Of a stretch of 64,000 nt of DNA, positions 1 through 8,277 are shown in pieces (positions within the stretch are counted from its first letter, which is position 1; every line of letters starts with the position of its first letter). The stretch covers positions 1-64,000 of the forward strand of contig NZ_VORZ01000004.1 in NCBI RefSeq assembly GCF_007997305.1, written 5' to 3'. The translations under genes were made by a program, and so were the position numbers. The notes beneath the pieces are model-generated. The model was given only the letters and a program-made list of their open reading frames with translations. It did not search any database and had not been told where the DNA came from. The stretch is from Psychrobacter frigidicola. Its GTDB lineage: Bacteria; Pseudomonadota; Gammaproteobacteria; Pseudomonadales; Moraxellaceae.

Positions 1-26
1 TATAACATAAAATGTAAGTCTGTCAA
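1..26 (-). promoter_or_regulatory. Probable rRNA operon promoter, most downstream copy (cut by window edge)
   Basis: Read on the minus strand, a perfect -35 TTGACA (21-26) is followed after 16 bp by TATA at the very edge (1-4), where the -10 box is cut off. It is the third of three similarly spaced promoters reading out of the window to the left. Confidence 0.55.
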
Positions 27-109
27 CCCTTTGTTCTAATTCGTTTCAGTAAGTGAGTCAGGTTATAAGTGTGTTACTTATGTCGCTGCTCTCCCTTGCT
101 GAGGGGCGT

Positions 110-137
110 ATTATAGACGCTTTTAAGTTGGTGTCAA
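110..137 (-). promoter_or_regulatory. Probable rRNA operon promoter, middle copy
   Basis: The minus strand shows TTGACA (132-137), a 16-bp spacer and TATAAT (110-115). Both boxes match the sigma-70 consensus exactly. The -10 is followed by a GC-rich discriminator (ACGCCCC), the hallmark of stringently controlled stable-RNA promoters. No protein gene on the minus strand lies downstream within the window, so the target, inferred to be a 16S-led rRNA operon, lies to the left. Confidence 0.7.
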
Positions 138-231
138 GGAATAAATCGTTCTAATTAAAAGTAATTTATTTGGCTAACTTCTTTCAGTGGTAAACCACTT
201 CCAAAAACGCCTTCCCTTCCAACTGGGACGC

Positions 232-259
232 ATTATACGCACATTTGATGGAGGGTCAA
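232..259 (-). promoter_or_regulatory. Probable rRNA operon promoter, most upstream copy
   Basis: The minus strand shows TTGACC (254-259), a 16-bp spacer and TATAAT (232-237), followed by the GC-rich discriminator GCGTCCC. Spacer length and discriminator type match the copy at 110-137, which supports a tandem stable-RNA promoter array. Positions 260-418 hold no recognisable gene. Confidence 0.65.
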
Positions 260-418
260 GGGGGTTAGAGAGATTTAATTATTCGATGTGACTGGTTATG
301 TTAATACTACGATATTAATCAGTAGGTTAGAACCATCACCTACTCATCATTAACTAATTTCAGTCTATTGATCGATAATGTTCTTTTTTACATATCTACT
401 TCCTACTTTATATTCTAT

Positions 419-1156
419 TTATAGCTTACCTACCTTCGCAAAAAACTCTTTATAAGCAGCGACCTTTTTATCTAACGCTAATGGGTAGGCACGTGAGGTA
501 GAGGGCAACCTATATAAAGTCAAATCGTGAACTTTCTCTGCCTTGTAACTTGGTTGAACATCATGCGACTGGTAAGGATAGTCGATACTTTGATTGGTCT
601 TAGGGTACTTGGATTTAGCTGGTGGTGTGTTGAGTAAGTTAAGTAGTACCTCTGTGGCCTTGCCTCCTGTAGTAAATAATGCCTCGACTTTTGGAACCTG
701 CGGCAAGATGCTATCTAAGTCAACGGTTGTGACAACCGTTAGGTTTTTATCAGAAGCATTGCCAGTCTCGCGAATCGCTTGTACTACTGTAGGGCAAGAG
801 GCTATACCACGCTCAAACATGAAGTCGCGGATACGCTCAGGATCAAAGCGTTTCTCATCCCCTACTCTAAAATAATCCGCATCATCAAAAAACACGCGCC
901 CATAAATACGCCACATATCATTCTGAAAGTTAGGATAGTGAAATCTCATTGCCCACTTATCAGCGGTAGGTGGAAAACTACCCATCATCATGACGGTCGC
1001 ATCTGGTGGTAAAACGGGGCCGAATGGATGCGTTTCTATATTTGCTGATTCATTTGCTGATTCCGTATTTAAGGTTTGCGACCATACAAAGTCGTTAGCA
1101 GGTTTTGATTGATCAGTGTGAGTATTTGATAGTGGTTTGGTCATGATATTCTTCAT
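419..1156 (-). CDS. Uracil-DNA glycosylase superfamily protein
   Basis: This is a 245-aa single-domain protein of the uracil-DNA glycosylase/MUG fold. The supporting motifs are a hydrophobic strand ending in GSFPP near residue 58 (motif A position) and LPSTSRAYPL near residue 218, which resembles the LPSTSP motif B of mismatch-specific glycosylases. The family removes uracil or other damaged bases from DNA. The first 40 residues are polar and probably disordered. The start is uncertain: a second ATG four codons later (1144) is equally plausible, and neither has a strong ribosome-binding site. It stands alone, pointing at the rRNA promoters. The superfamily call is fairly firm, while exact family and substrate are open. 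Confidence 0.72.
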   Translation of the reverse strand: MKNIMTKPLSNTHTDQSKPANDFVWSQTLNTESANESANIETHPFGPVLPPDATVMMMGSFPPTADKWAMRFHYPNFQNDMWRIYGRVFFDDADYFRVGDEKRFDPERIRDFMFERGIASCPTVVQAIRETGNASDKNLTVVTTVDLDSILPQVPKVEALFTTGGKATEVLLNLLNTPPAKSKYPKTNQSIDYPYQSHDVQPSYKAEKVHDLTLYRLPSTSRAYPLALDKKVAAYKEFFAKVGKL

Positions 1157-1520
1157 TAGAAAAGGTGTTTTTTTGGTATCATAGCAAACATAGAAACTGC
1201 CTAAAGCGTGATGACTTTAATATAGCTATATTGTATTGCGGTGAGACTTGCTATGAACCGCTATTTATAATTACTAATTGGATTGATTTATCTCTTATTA
1301 CTATAAAAGCTCAGCCTATAGAGTCAAGGCGCGATTTGTTAGTGATAGTGACAATTAAAAAGTTAAATTTACTAATGAAACAACCCATTTGAAAATATCA
1401 CGCTGCGGTGCATTTGTTTAATAACTAGCTATCTAGATACCTATATGTTCTATCGTATGAGATTAAGTATCACCCAAGAAAAACACCAAAACTCAGCACA
1501 CTAAAACTAAGAGAGTACTT
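1157..1520. other. Intergenic region upstream of upp
   Basis: This AT-rich gap separates two divergent genes. It must hold the promoters of upp and the glycosylase, but I see no convincing -35/-10 pair, hairpin or RNA gene. A 75-codon open frame at 1165-1392 has no ribosome-binding site and a non-protein-like composition. Confidence 0.4.
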
Positions 1521-2162
1521 ATGAGCGACCTAAAAATTACCGTAATCGATCATCCGTTAGTCCGTCATAAACTCAGTTTGATGCGTGAAAAGGACTGTAG
1601 CACCTATAAGTTCCGTACCTTAACCAAAGAGCTTGCCCGCTTGATGGCTTATGAGGCAAGCCGCGACTTTGAGATTGAAACCTTTCCCATGGAAGGCTGG
1701 TGTGGTGAGATTACTGGTGAGCAAATTATCGGGAAGACGGCGACGATTGTACCTATTTTACGTGCTGGTATTGGCATGCTAGATGGTGTGCTCGATTTGA
1801 TTCCAACGGCTAAAATATCCGTGGTTGGCTTACAGCGTGATGAGGAAACCTTGGAGCCCGTACCATTCTTTGAGAAATTTGTCAGTCATATGGATAAACG
1901 TCCTGCAATCATCATTGATCCGATGCTCGCAACTGGTGGATCTATGATTGCTACTATTGAGATGCTAAAGAAACATGGCTGTAAAAATATTAAAGCATTA
2001 GTACTCGTCGCAGCGCCTGAAGGGGTTCGCTTGGTTAATGAGGCACATCCTGACGTAACCCTTTATACAGCAGCGTTAGACAGCCATTTGGATGACCATG
2101 GTTATATCATTCCTGGTCTTGGCGACGCAGGTGATAAAATCTTTGGTACCAAACAAGGTTAA
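1521..2162 (+). CDS. upp: Uracil phosphoribosyltransferase
   Basis: Cytosolic pyrimidine-salvage enzyme that makes UMP and pyrophosphate from uracil and PRPP. At 213 aa it has the normal length for Upp. The PRPP-binding loop is visible as [13 protein letters not shown] near residues 130-142. The C-terminal uracil-binding stretch [18 protein letters not shown] is typical of the family. Starts at ATG with AGAGAG a few bases upstream. It is followed 45 bp later by a YdfG-type dehydrogenase on the same strand, and the two may be co-transcribed although their functions are not obviously linked. Confidence 0.97.
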   Translation: MSDLKITVIDHPLVRHKLSLMREKDCSTYKFRTLTKELARLMAYEASRDFEIETFPMEGWCGEITGEQIIGKTATIVPILRAGIGMLDGVLDLIPTAKISVVGLQRDEETLEPVPFFEKFVSHMDKRPAIIIDPMLATGGSMIATIEMLKKHGCKNIKALVLVAAPEGVRLVNEAHPDVTLYTAALDSHLDDHGYIIPGLGDAGDKIFGTKQG

Positions 2163-2207
2163 CGTTAATAATTGCCATAAATTAATATCAGATAATAAGG
2201 ATAAATA

Positions 2208-2960
2208 ATGAATATTTTAATTACAGGTGCAAGCGCAGGCTTCGGTGAAGCGCTATCCAAGCTTTTAGTGGCCAAAGGTCATCGGGTTATTGGTTGTGCC
2301 AGACGTTTAGATAAACTCAATATCCTAGCCGAAAGTCTAGGTGAGCTGTTCTTACCAGTCGCTATGGATGTAAGTAACATCGCTTCTCTTCCCCAGATAA
2401 TTGCTGATCTGCCAGATGATTTTAAGCAAATCGATGTCCTTGTTAATAATGCCGGACTGGCACTGGGGACAGAACCTGCTCAAAATGCCAATCTTGATGA
2501 TTGGATACAGATGGTCGATACCAATATCAAAGGTCTAATGGGACTAACGCACGCTGTCCTGCCAGCAATGGTTGCACGTGATAGTGGTTATATCATTAAC
2601 GTTGGTTCTATCGCCGGTAGTTGGCCGTATTATGGTGGTAATGTGTACGGTGCAACGAAGGCATTTGTGAAGCAGTTCAGCTTAAACTTGCGCGCAGATT
2701 TAGTCGGTACTCAAGTACGGGTAACCAATCTTGAGCCGGGTAATGTGGCTGGGACTGAGTTCTCAAACGTACGCTATCACGGGGACGATGACAAGGCAGC
2801 CAAAGTTTATGACGGCTTTAAGAATATGACCGGTGACGATGTTGGCGATATCTTACTATGGCTAATTGAATCCCCTGCTCATATTAACGTTAATCGTTTG
2901 GAAGTTATGCCGGTCGCGCAGACGTATAACGGATTGACAATTGCAAAGCAGGATAGCTAA
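2208..2960 (+). CDS. Short-chain dehydrogenase, YdfG-type (3-hydroxy acid dehydrogenase)
   Basis: A 250-aa classical SDR. The cofactor motif TGASAGFGEA is at residues 6-15, NNAG is near residue 82, and the catalytic YGATK (YxxxK) is near residue 148 with the catalytic Ser in NVGSIAGSWPY before it. Sequence and length resemble E. coli YdfG, an NADP-dependent oxidoreductase acting on L-serine/L-allo-threonine and 3-hydroxy acids, including malonic semialdehyde. AAGGA lies 8 bases upstream of the ATG. It has no obvious terminator, but a 13-bp hairpin without a T-tract lies 45 bp downstream. Confidence 0.88.
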   Translation: MNILITGASAGFGEALSKLLVAKGHRVIGCARRLDKLNILAESLGELFLPVAMDVSNIASLPQIIADLPDDFKQIDVLVNNAGLALGTEPAQNANLDDWIQMVDTNIKGLMGLTHAVLPAMVARDSGYIINVGSIAGSWPYYGGNVYGATKAFVKQFSLNLRADLVGTQVRVTNLEPGNVAGTEFSNVRYHGDDDKAAKVYDGFKNMTGDDVGDILLWLIESPAHINVNRLEVMPVAQTYNGLTIAKQDS

Positions 2961-2984
2961 ATAGTTAGAATGCGACAGCAACCT

Positions 2985-3424
2985 TTAACGTAATTCACAA
3001 CAACGAAGCAATATAGAACGGTCTATATTGCTTCTGCCCACGCTCTGTTCAGCTACTAACCGCAAGTCATTAAAATCCAAAATCAATACCTCATTACGAG
3101 TGCGATCGCTGGTACGTTTATTATGGCGTATCGCAAACCCCGACACCTGCTTACCCTTCACGTTTATCAGATTAATAATAAGTTCCTGATTTTTATGGTG
3201 GGAGATTTATTAGCAGGCTGATTTAATTTTTGCATGGCCATGACGGCAATAGCTGGATTAATCGTAATGATAAAGAGTTTGTCACGGCGTGCACTTTTAG
3301 GCATCGTACCTACTACGAATAGTGTTTTTCCTAATGGTAGATACTGGGTAAAAACGCATGAGCTCACGGCGGAATTCTGCGGATAAGGACTGCTATCAAG
3401 TTCCGGTAGCGTTAGATTACTCAT
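2985..3424 (-). pseudogene. Hypothetical gene broken by a one-base frameshift
   Basis: ATG 3424 follows AAAAAAGGA on the minus strand with 9-base spacing. It opens a protein-like frame that stops at 3167 just after NQPANKSPTIKIRN. In the -1 frame from the same place the reading continues as protein-like sequence (ELIINLINVKGKQVSGFAIR, then RTRNEVLILDFNDLRLVAEQ) to a TAA at 2985-2987. Adding one A to the five-A run (TTTTT on the plus strand, 3190-3194) joins both parts into about 146 residues. I do not recognise the family. It could be a decayed gene, a sequencing error or two unrelated frames. That the downstream frame is real coding sequence is my judgement from its composition. Confidence 0.4.
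3005..3034. repeat. Perfect 13-bp inverted repeat
   Basis: GAAGCAATATAGA (3005-3017) and TCTATATTGCTTC (3022-3034) flank the 4-base loop ACGG. There is no T-tract on either side, so it is not a standard intrinsic terminator. It lies between ydfG and the 3' end of the frameshifted gene and could serve as a transcript end or mRNA stabiliser for either. Confidence 0.6.
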
Positions 3425-3577
3425 CACGCATCGTCCTTTTTTATTTTTAATACAACAGTCTTACATTGATAATATAAGTATAGATTATGGCGAACACCGA
3501 CCTTACAGTGACCTTAAAATGAAAGTGATTGTTAAACCCAAATAAATACTTTGGTGAGGCTAGAATGGTACAGCACT

Positions 3578-4531
3578 ATGATTAACAAGGTTTTAAATCA
3601 ATATCAACTACGCACCATGACTGTCGCTGGCACTGATGGGACACGGCTTCCTGTTTCGGTCATTGGTAGCGGTCAGCCAGTACTATTACTGCACGCTTTT
3701 GGTATGGATGCGCGGCAGTTTTTGCCCTTTATTTTACCGTTAGCTCAGAAATATACTTTTTATTTACCGCATTTTCGTGGGTTTGGTTTGGCGACTGATT
3801 TAACGTTGCCAAGCTTTGATTTTATAAAGCAATACGCGTCAGATACTCAGCAAGTATTGCAATATATCACTGCTCAAGCAGGCATAAAGGAGATACCTGT
3901 CGCTGGAATATCTATGGGAGCGCTGGTGATGTGGGCTTACTTTCAGCATTTTGGCACTAGTCATGTTAGTCGCTATTTAAATATCGACCAAGCACCTATC
4001 ATTCATAATCAGAGAGACTGGCAAGGTGGATTATTTGGTACACGGCAAACAGAATTATTTGATTATTTTAAGAAGTTAATCACCAACAGCGCACCTTACC
4101 TGCATATTAACGACTTTCGCCATCTGCCTTATAGATTGAAAGTTGACTTACTACAGATGGAGCAAACATTTTCTTTGCTCTCTATTGGGCGTAAGCACTC
4201 GCAATTATTGGTAAAAATACTGAGCCAGCGTGCTCCGCATCAAATCGCGCTACAAGAACATTCAACTTGGCAGCATAAATTACGCTGTTTAGAAGCTTAT
4301 ATCCAGCTGCCTTATGACTATCGTAACACTTTGGAAACCGTGAACATTCCGACGACTCTACTTATTGGCGGTCGCTCGCAGCTTTATAATCCAGATTGGC
4401 AGCTGCGTTTGACTGATATACTACCAAATGCCACTACGCAAATATTACCAAAATCAGGGCATGCTGTGCCGATGGATGCGCCAGTTAAGTTTTTTAGGGT
4501 GTTGAAAAATTTTTTAGAAGAGGCGAGTTAA
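3578..4531 (+). CDS. Alpha/beta hydrolase (esterase-like)
   Basis: About 317 aa if translation starts at ATG 3578. The frame stays open back to a TTG at 3551, and neither start has a well-placed ribosome-binding site. The hydrolase fold is shown by the oxyanion strand PVLLLHAFGMD, the nucleophile elbow AGISMGAL (Ser), an acidic-turn region IGGRSQLYNPD and the catalytic His in SGHAVPMDAP near the C-terminus. There is no signal peptide, so it is presumably cytosolic. The substrate cannot be told from sequence. The gene stands alone and is transcribed away from the frameshifted gene. Confidence 0.8.
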   Translation: MINKVLNQYQLRTMTVAGTDGTRLPVSVIGSGQPVLLLHAFGMDARQFLPFILPLAQKYTFYLPHFRGFGLATDLTLPSFDFIKQYASDTQQVLQYITAQAGIKEIPVAGISMGALVMWAYFQHFGTSHVSRYLNIDQAPIIHNQRDWQGGLFGTRQTELFDYFKKLITNSAPYLHINDFRHLPYRLKVDLLQMEQTFSLLSIGRKHSQLLVKILSQRAPHQIALQEHSTWQHKLRCLEAYIQLPYDYRNTLETVNIPTTLLIGGRSQLYNPDWQLRLTDILPNATTQILPKSGHAVPMDAPVKFFRVLKNFLEEAS

Positions 4532-4658
4532 AAGATGGGCGCTAATGACAAATCAAAAGGAGCCGCCAATCCATTGATGAAAAAACAACATGAAGGGTAC
4601 AGGTATGCCTGTATCACTAGTCGGTTTCTCCATGTACTGCCCCGCTCATTGTCTTATC

Positions 4659-4898
4659 TTAATCTGCTAAATACTGTATCAGCTCAAATCGTGGTATTTG
4701 CTTGCCGTCACGCGTAATGACTTCAGCGAACATCGCCAATGGTCGCACCCAAACACCATATTCACCGTAAAGACAACGATAAACCACTAGTGCCTCTTCG
4801 GTTTCAGAATGATGCGCGGTGTGCAAGACTTGATACAGATTGCCTTTGTAATGGCGGTAAATACCTTGGGGAATGGTATTTTTAGTTGGTTGAATCAT
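4659..4898 (-). CDS. DUF1653 family protein
   Basis: Small 79-aa cytosolic protein of the DUF1653 family, whose function is unknown. The signature is GIYRHYKGNLYQVL, then HSETEEALVVYRCLYG and VWVRPLAMFAEVI. The frame is open further upstream to 5015, but those residues are not protein-like for the family. MIQPTKNTIPQGIY at 4898 matches the usual family start, so I chose it. It faces the esterase gene and lies tail to tail with it. Confidence 0.8.
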   Translation of the reverse strand: MIQPTKNTIPQGIYRHYKGNLYQVLHTAHHSETEEALVVYRCLYGEYGVWVRPLAMFAEVITRDGKQIPRFELIQYLAD

Positions 4899-5202
4899 AA
4901 AATTACTTATATTTAACAAAGTTGGAAGTAGTGTAGCAAAATATCGTATATACCAGAACCTGATGCTTTTATTTTCTTTACTAGCTAACAACTGACTAAA
5001 ACTACCAAGCGTCATTATTATCTATAAATTTGTAGTTTGCTATTACCCCTTCATTTTGAGAAGAGCATTGCAACCATGCCTGTACAACACGTCCTAGTAA
5101 TTGCCTGCACCTGTCTCTATACTAAAATAGAAAACTGATATTACTTAGTAATAGACATCATTACTTCATCTCTTAATATAATAATTTTAAAAGGATAAAA
5201 AT
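4899..5202. other. Divergent promoter region with a palindromic site
   Basis: AT-rich spacer between the DUF1653 gene and the haloperoxidase-like gene. It contains a perfect 15-bp palindrome (TATTACT-T-AGTAATA, 5139-5153) 49 bp before the downstream start codon, placed where an operator could sit. No other recognisable element. Confidence 0.4.
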
Positions 5203-6039
5203 ATGCCTTACGTTACCGTTGCCACTCAAGCCGATCAACCCGTCGAGCTGTATTACGAGGTCCAAGGTACTGGCAAACCTGTCGTCCTAATTCATGGCTG
5301 GCCGCTCAGTGGCCGTGCATGGGAGAAGCAGGTATCTGCACTTATTGAGGCGGGTTATCAAGTTATCACTTATGATAGACGCGGCTTCGGCCAATCCTCT
5401 AAACCATGGGAAGGTTATGACTATAATACTTTGGCGCAAGACTTAAAAGCCCTGATAGATGAGCTAGATTTACGAGATGCAGCCATTGTTGGATTCTCGA
5501 TGGGTGGCGGTGAAGTGGCCCGTTATCTTGGTCTGTATGGCTCAGATCGGATTAGCAAAGCGGTGTTAGCTTCTGCTGTACCACCTTACTTATTTAAGGC
5601 CGATGACAATCCTGATGGCGGTATGCAAGAGCAAGATGTTCAGCAATTCTTAGAGGGAATAAGCGGTGATCGTATTGCCTTTTTAAATGACTTTACGAAG
5701 AACTTTTTTACCCCAAAAGACGGTAAGTTGTTAGTCAGCAAACCACTGCGTTTATACAATCGCGATATTGCCGCGTATGCCTCCCCTAAAGCTACCTATG
5801 AGTGTGTAAAGTCATTCGCTTATACCGATTTCCGTGAAGATTTGAAGAAATTCGATGTGCCTACCTTAGTTATTCATGGCAATGCCGATGCAATCGTGCC
5901 GCTTGAGGTCAGTGGTGAGCGCTCGCACGATATGATTGCAGACAGTCAGCTACACATTGTTGAAGGTGGCCCGCACGGTATCAATGTTACTCATGCAGAA
6001 GAATTCAACCGAGTATTAATTGCCTTTTTAAATGCTTAA
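5203..6039 (+). CDS. Alpha/beta hydrolase, non-heme chloroperoxidase family
   Basis: A 278-aa cytosolic hydrolase close to the cofactor-free haloperoxidases/aryl esterases. Visible landmarks are the oxyanion motif VVLIHGWPLSGRAWE near residue 30, YDRRGFGQSSKP near residue 62, the nucleophile elbow VGFSMGGGEV near residue 97 (Ser), the acid HGNADAIVPLE near residue 225 and the catalytic His in GGPHGINVTH near residue 254. These enzymes hydrolyse esters and can perhydrolyse short acids; the natural substrate is unknown. AAAAGGATAAAA precedes the ATG. A palindrome upstream may be its operator, and a strong terminator follows. Confidence 0.87.
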   Translation: MPYVTVATQADQPVELYYEVQGTGKPVVLIHGWPLSGRAWEKQVSALIEAGYQVITYDRRGFGQSSKPWEGYDYNTLAQDLKALIDELDLRDAAIVGFSMGGGEVARYLGLYGSDRISKAVLASAVPPYLFKADDNPDGGMQEQDVQQFLEGISGDRIAFLNDFTKNFFTPKDGKLLVSKPLRLYNRDIAAYASPKATYECVKSFAYTDFREDLKKFDVPTLVIHGNADAIVPLEVSGERSHDMIADSQLHIVEGGPHGINVTHAEEFNRVLIAFLNA

Positions 6040-6058
6040 TTGCCTCTCTTTAATAAAT

Positions 6059-6088
6059 AAAAAGCGACCTTGATGGGTCGCTTTTTTT
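6059..6088. terminator. Bidirectional intrinsic terminator
   Basis: AGCGACC (6063-6069) pairs with GGTCGCT (6076-6082), with A-tract on the left and T-tract on the right. It can end the haloperoxidase-like gene on plus and the tyrS/TIR unit on minus. Confidence 0.85.
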
Positions 6089-6166
6089 ATAGGGGATTTA
6101 GTATTGAAAAGATAATGACTAGAAAGTAGTATTTTTTAAGTTTATACCTAACTAGAAATAACTATT

Positions 6167-6943
6167 CTAGCCTATTTTATTCATATCCACATCGTAACCA
6201 GAGCTTTTCATTTCTCTAGCAATACTGTATCTCCAAGCACCACTTGTATCCATAGACTCGTAAACAACACCCGAGATGTCATTAGGTCTTTCAACGTCAC
6301 CTTTAACAAGAGCAACAACATTCTTTCTGCCAATCTTACCTATTAAAAAGCCATGTTCAAAAACAACATTCTGTCTAGCTCTTGGATTAAGAGTTTGTGG
6401 CAGAGCTTTAACTCCTCCAACGTCACATTCAGTATAAAGAACGATTCCGAAACTAACATCTGAATATCTTATAATTTTCTCTATAATTGTATCTCCAGAG
6501 CTGGTTTTCTCATGAAGAATAATAGCTTCAAGACCTAGTTTTTCAATGAACCTTGCTACTTCATTCTTAGCACCATCATCATGACCGTGAACAATAAAAA
6601 CTTTTGAGCATTTACTTTGGTTATCAAGAACGGATATTACTTGTTCACCTGTTGAATTTTTAGAAATATTCATATCATAAATTAAAGTCATAATTAAATT
6701 CTCAAGCTTTTCTTTACCTTTTTTCCAGCTTGCTGCTTTCCTAGTTTCATTTCCACGGCAATTAAAGCCATTTAAAAAGTGTCTAATTGAAAATAACTCA
6801 TTTATATATTTTGGTTTGGAATCGAAAAATTTTTCAACTAGAACACTAATTTTGGAAAGAAGTTTCTCAGAATTTTTATTATCACTATATTGTAAACCTT
6901 TAACTTCTTTGTTTATCTCTTCTAGCATTAAAATCTTATCCAT
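6167..6943 (-). CDS. TIR-like domain protein (Cap12/PF10137 type), candidate NAD-consuming defence effector
   Basis: A 258-aa protein. Residues 1-110 form an unrecognised, mostly helical Lys/Asn-rich N-terminal domain. Residues 113-258 match the predicted nucleotide-binding TIR-like domain known from CBASS/Pycsar effectors: KVFIVHGHDDGAKNEVARFI, then LHEKTSSGDTIIEKI, and ARQNVVFEHGFLIGKIGR, whose Glu196 sits where the family has its catalytic glutamate. Characterised relatives degrade NAD+ when triggered. No cyclase, Argonaute or other sensor lies next to it. The ATG comes 3 bases after the tyrS stop, and the GGTGGGA at the end of tyrS serves as its ribosome-binding site. The DNA is clearly more AT-rich than tyrS, suggesting acquisition. 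Fold confident, defence role inferred. Confidence 0.82.
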   Translation of the reverse strand: MDKILMLEEINKEVKGLQYSDNKNSEKLLSKISVLVEKFFDSKPKYINELFSIRHFLNGFNCRGNETRKAASWKKGKEKLENLIMTLIYDMNISKNSTGEQVISVLDNQSKCSKVFIVHGHDDGAKNEVARFIEKLGLEAIILHEKTSSGDTIIEKIIRYSDVSFGIVLYTECDVGGVKALPQTLNPRARQNVVFEHGFLIGKIGRKNVVALVKGDVERPNDISGVVYESMDTSGAWRYSIAREMKSSGYDVDMNKIG

Positions 6944-6946
6944 GTC

Positions 6947-8158
6947 TTATCCCACCGTCACCTTAGCATAAGCTTTTTTGCCAGCTTGGATAACAACCGT
7001 TTGCCCAGCCGTTAAGCTAAAGCCGCCATCGACTACTTCACCATCTACTTTTACCGCGCCACGTTTTAACATATCTTTAGCAGATGAGCTATTTTTAGCA
7101 AGTCCAGCTTGGTTAAGTATTTGCGCAATAAATAATGCATCTTGACCTTCTAAATCTAACGTCACTTCTGGTAAATCTACTGGTAATTCGCCATCTGCTA
7201 AGACGTTACCGGCTGATTTGTGTGCATTAGCGGCAGCATCGGCATCGTGAAAACGCTCAATTAATTCTTCGGCGAGAATACGTTTGATTTCTTGTGGGTT
7301 ACGACCGTTTTCCATCTCTGCTATTAAAGCTTCAACTTCATCCATTGGTTTAAAGCTCAAAAACTCATAGTAACGGCGGATTAAGGTATCTGGCATTGAT
7401 AGAATTTTTTGGTACATGGTGCCTGGGGCATCATAAATAGCCACGTAATTGCCCAAGGATTTGGACATTTTGTTAACGCCGTCCAAACCTTCCAAAATTG
7501 GTACGGTGATACAAACTTGTGGCTCTTGACCATAACGCCCTTGTAAGGTACGACCCATAAGCAAGTTAAAAGTTTGATCCGTGCCACCAAGCTCAACGTC
7601 GGCTTTTAGGGCAATAGAGTCATAACCTTGAACTAAGGGATAGAGAAATTCATGGATAGAAATGGGTGTTTGTGCCGCGTAGCGTTTAGAGAAGTCATCA
7701 CGCTCAAGCATCCTTGATACCGTTTGTTGGCTGGCAAGTTGAATCATATCAGCGGCTGACATATCATTAAACCATTCGGAGTTAAAGACTACGCGAGTTT
7801 TTTCTTTGTCCAAAATTTTAAATACTTGTTCAGCATAAGTTTTGGCATTGGCTTGGATTTGCTCATCCGTTAATGGCGGACGAGTGGTGTTTTTGCCAGA
7901 AGGATCACCAATCTTAGCGGTATAGTCACCGATTAAAAAATAAATTTCATGACCCAAGTCTTGAAAGTGCTTGAGCTTATTAATCAATACGGTATGACCC
8001 AAATGCAAATCAGGAGCGGTGGGATCGAAGCCAGCTTTGATACGTAGCGGACGGTTTTGCTTCAACTTATCGACTAAATCTTCTTGCGATAATATTTCTT
8101 GAGTACCGCGCTGGATAAGTTCAAGTTGTTCTTCTAGGCTGTATGAGTGGTCAGTCAT
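6947..8158 (-). CDS. tyrS: Tyrosyl-tRNA synthetase
   Basis: Charges tRNA-Tyr with tyrosine in the cytosol. At 403 aa it belongs to the shorter bacterial TyrZ-like class. The class I HIGH motif is HLGH at residues 52-55, the second signature KMSKS is near residue 232, and a C-terminal S4 RNA-binding domain begins near [20 protein letters not shown]. Its stop codon is followed 3 bases later by the TIR gene, so the two are very likely co-transcribed and translationally linked. It diverges from anmK across a 119-bp gap that must contain both promoters. Confidence 0.97.
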   Translation of the reverse strand: MTDHSYSLEEQLELIQRGTQEILSQEDLVDKLKQNRPLRIKAGFDPTAPDLHLGHTVLINKLKHFQDLGHEIYFLIGDYTAKIGDPSGKNTTRPPLTDEQIQANAKTYAEQVFKILDKEKTRVVFNSEWFNDMSAADMIQLASQQTVSRMLERDDFSKRYAAQTPISIHEFLYPLVQGYDSIALKADVELGGTDQTFNLLMGRTLQGRYGQEPQVCITVPILEGLDGVNKMSKSLGNYVAIYDAPGTMYQKILSMPDTLIRRYYEFLSFKPMDEVEALIAEMENGRNPQEIKRILAEELIERFHDADAAANAHKSAGNVLADGELPVDLPEVTLDLEGQDALFIAQILNQAGLAKNSSSAKDMLKRGAVKVDGEVVDGGFSLTAGQTVVIQAGKKAYAKVTVG

Positions 8159-8277
8159 AGTTGTCTCTTTATTGTCTTTATTGAACGGTTAACGCCTTTG
8201 CAAGGTTTAGAACCTTAAAGGTGTGTAAAAATGTTAGAATTTGGCAGATATACTAGCGTTTTTTGAGGTAAATTGCC

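Noticed and set aside
1165..1392. 75-codon plus-strand frame upstream of upp
   Set aside because: GTG-type start with no ribosome-binding site and composition unlike protein; sits in a promoter region.
4535..4717. 60-codon frame right after the esterase gene
   Set aside because: Overlaps the real DUF1653 gene on the opposite strand; no family resemblance and no export signal.
6167..8158. Full CBASS or Pycsar operon around the TIR gene
   Set aside because: Neighbours are tyrS and a haloperoxidase-like hydrolase; no nucleotide cyclase, Cap2 or Cap3 frame is present.
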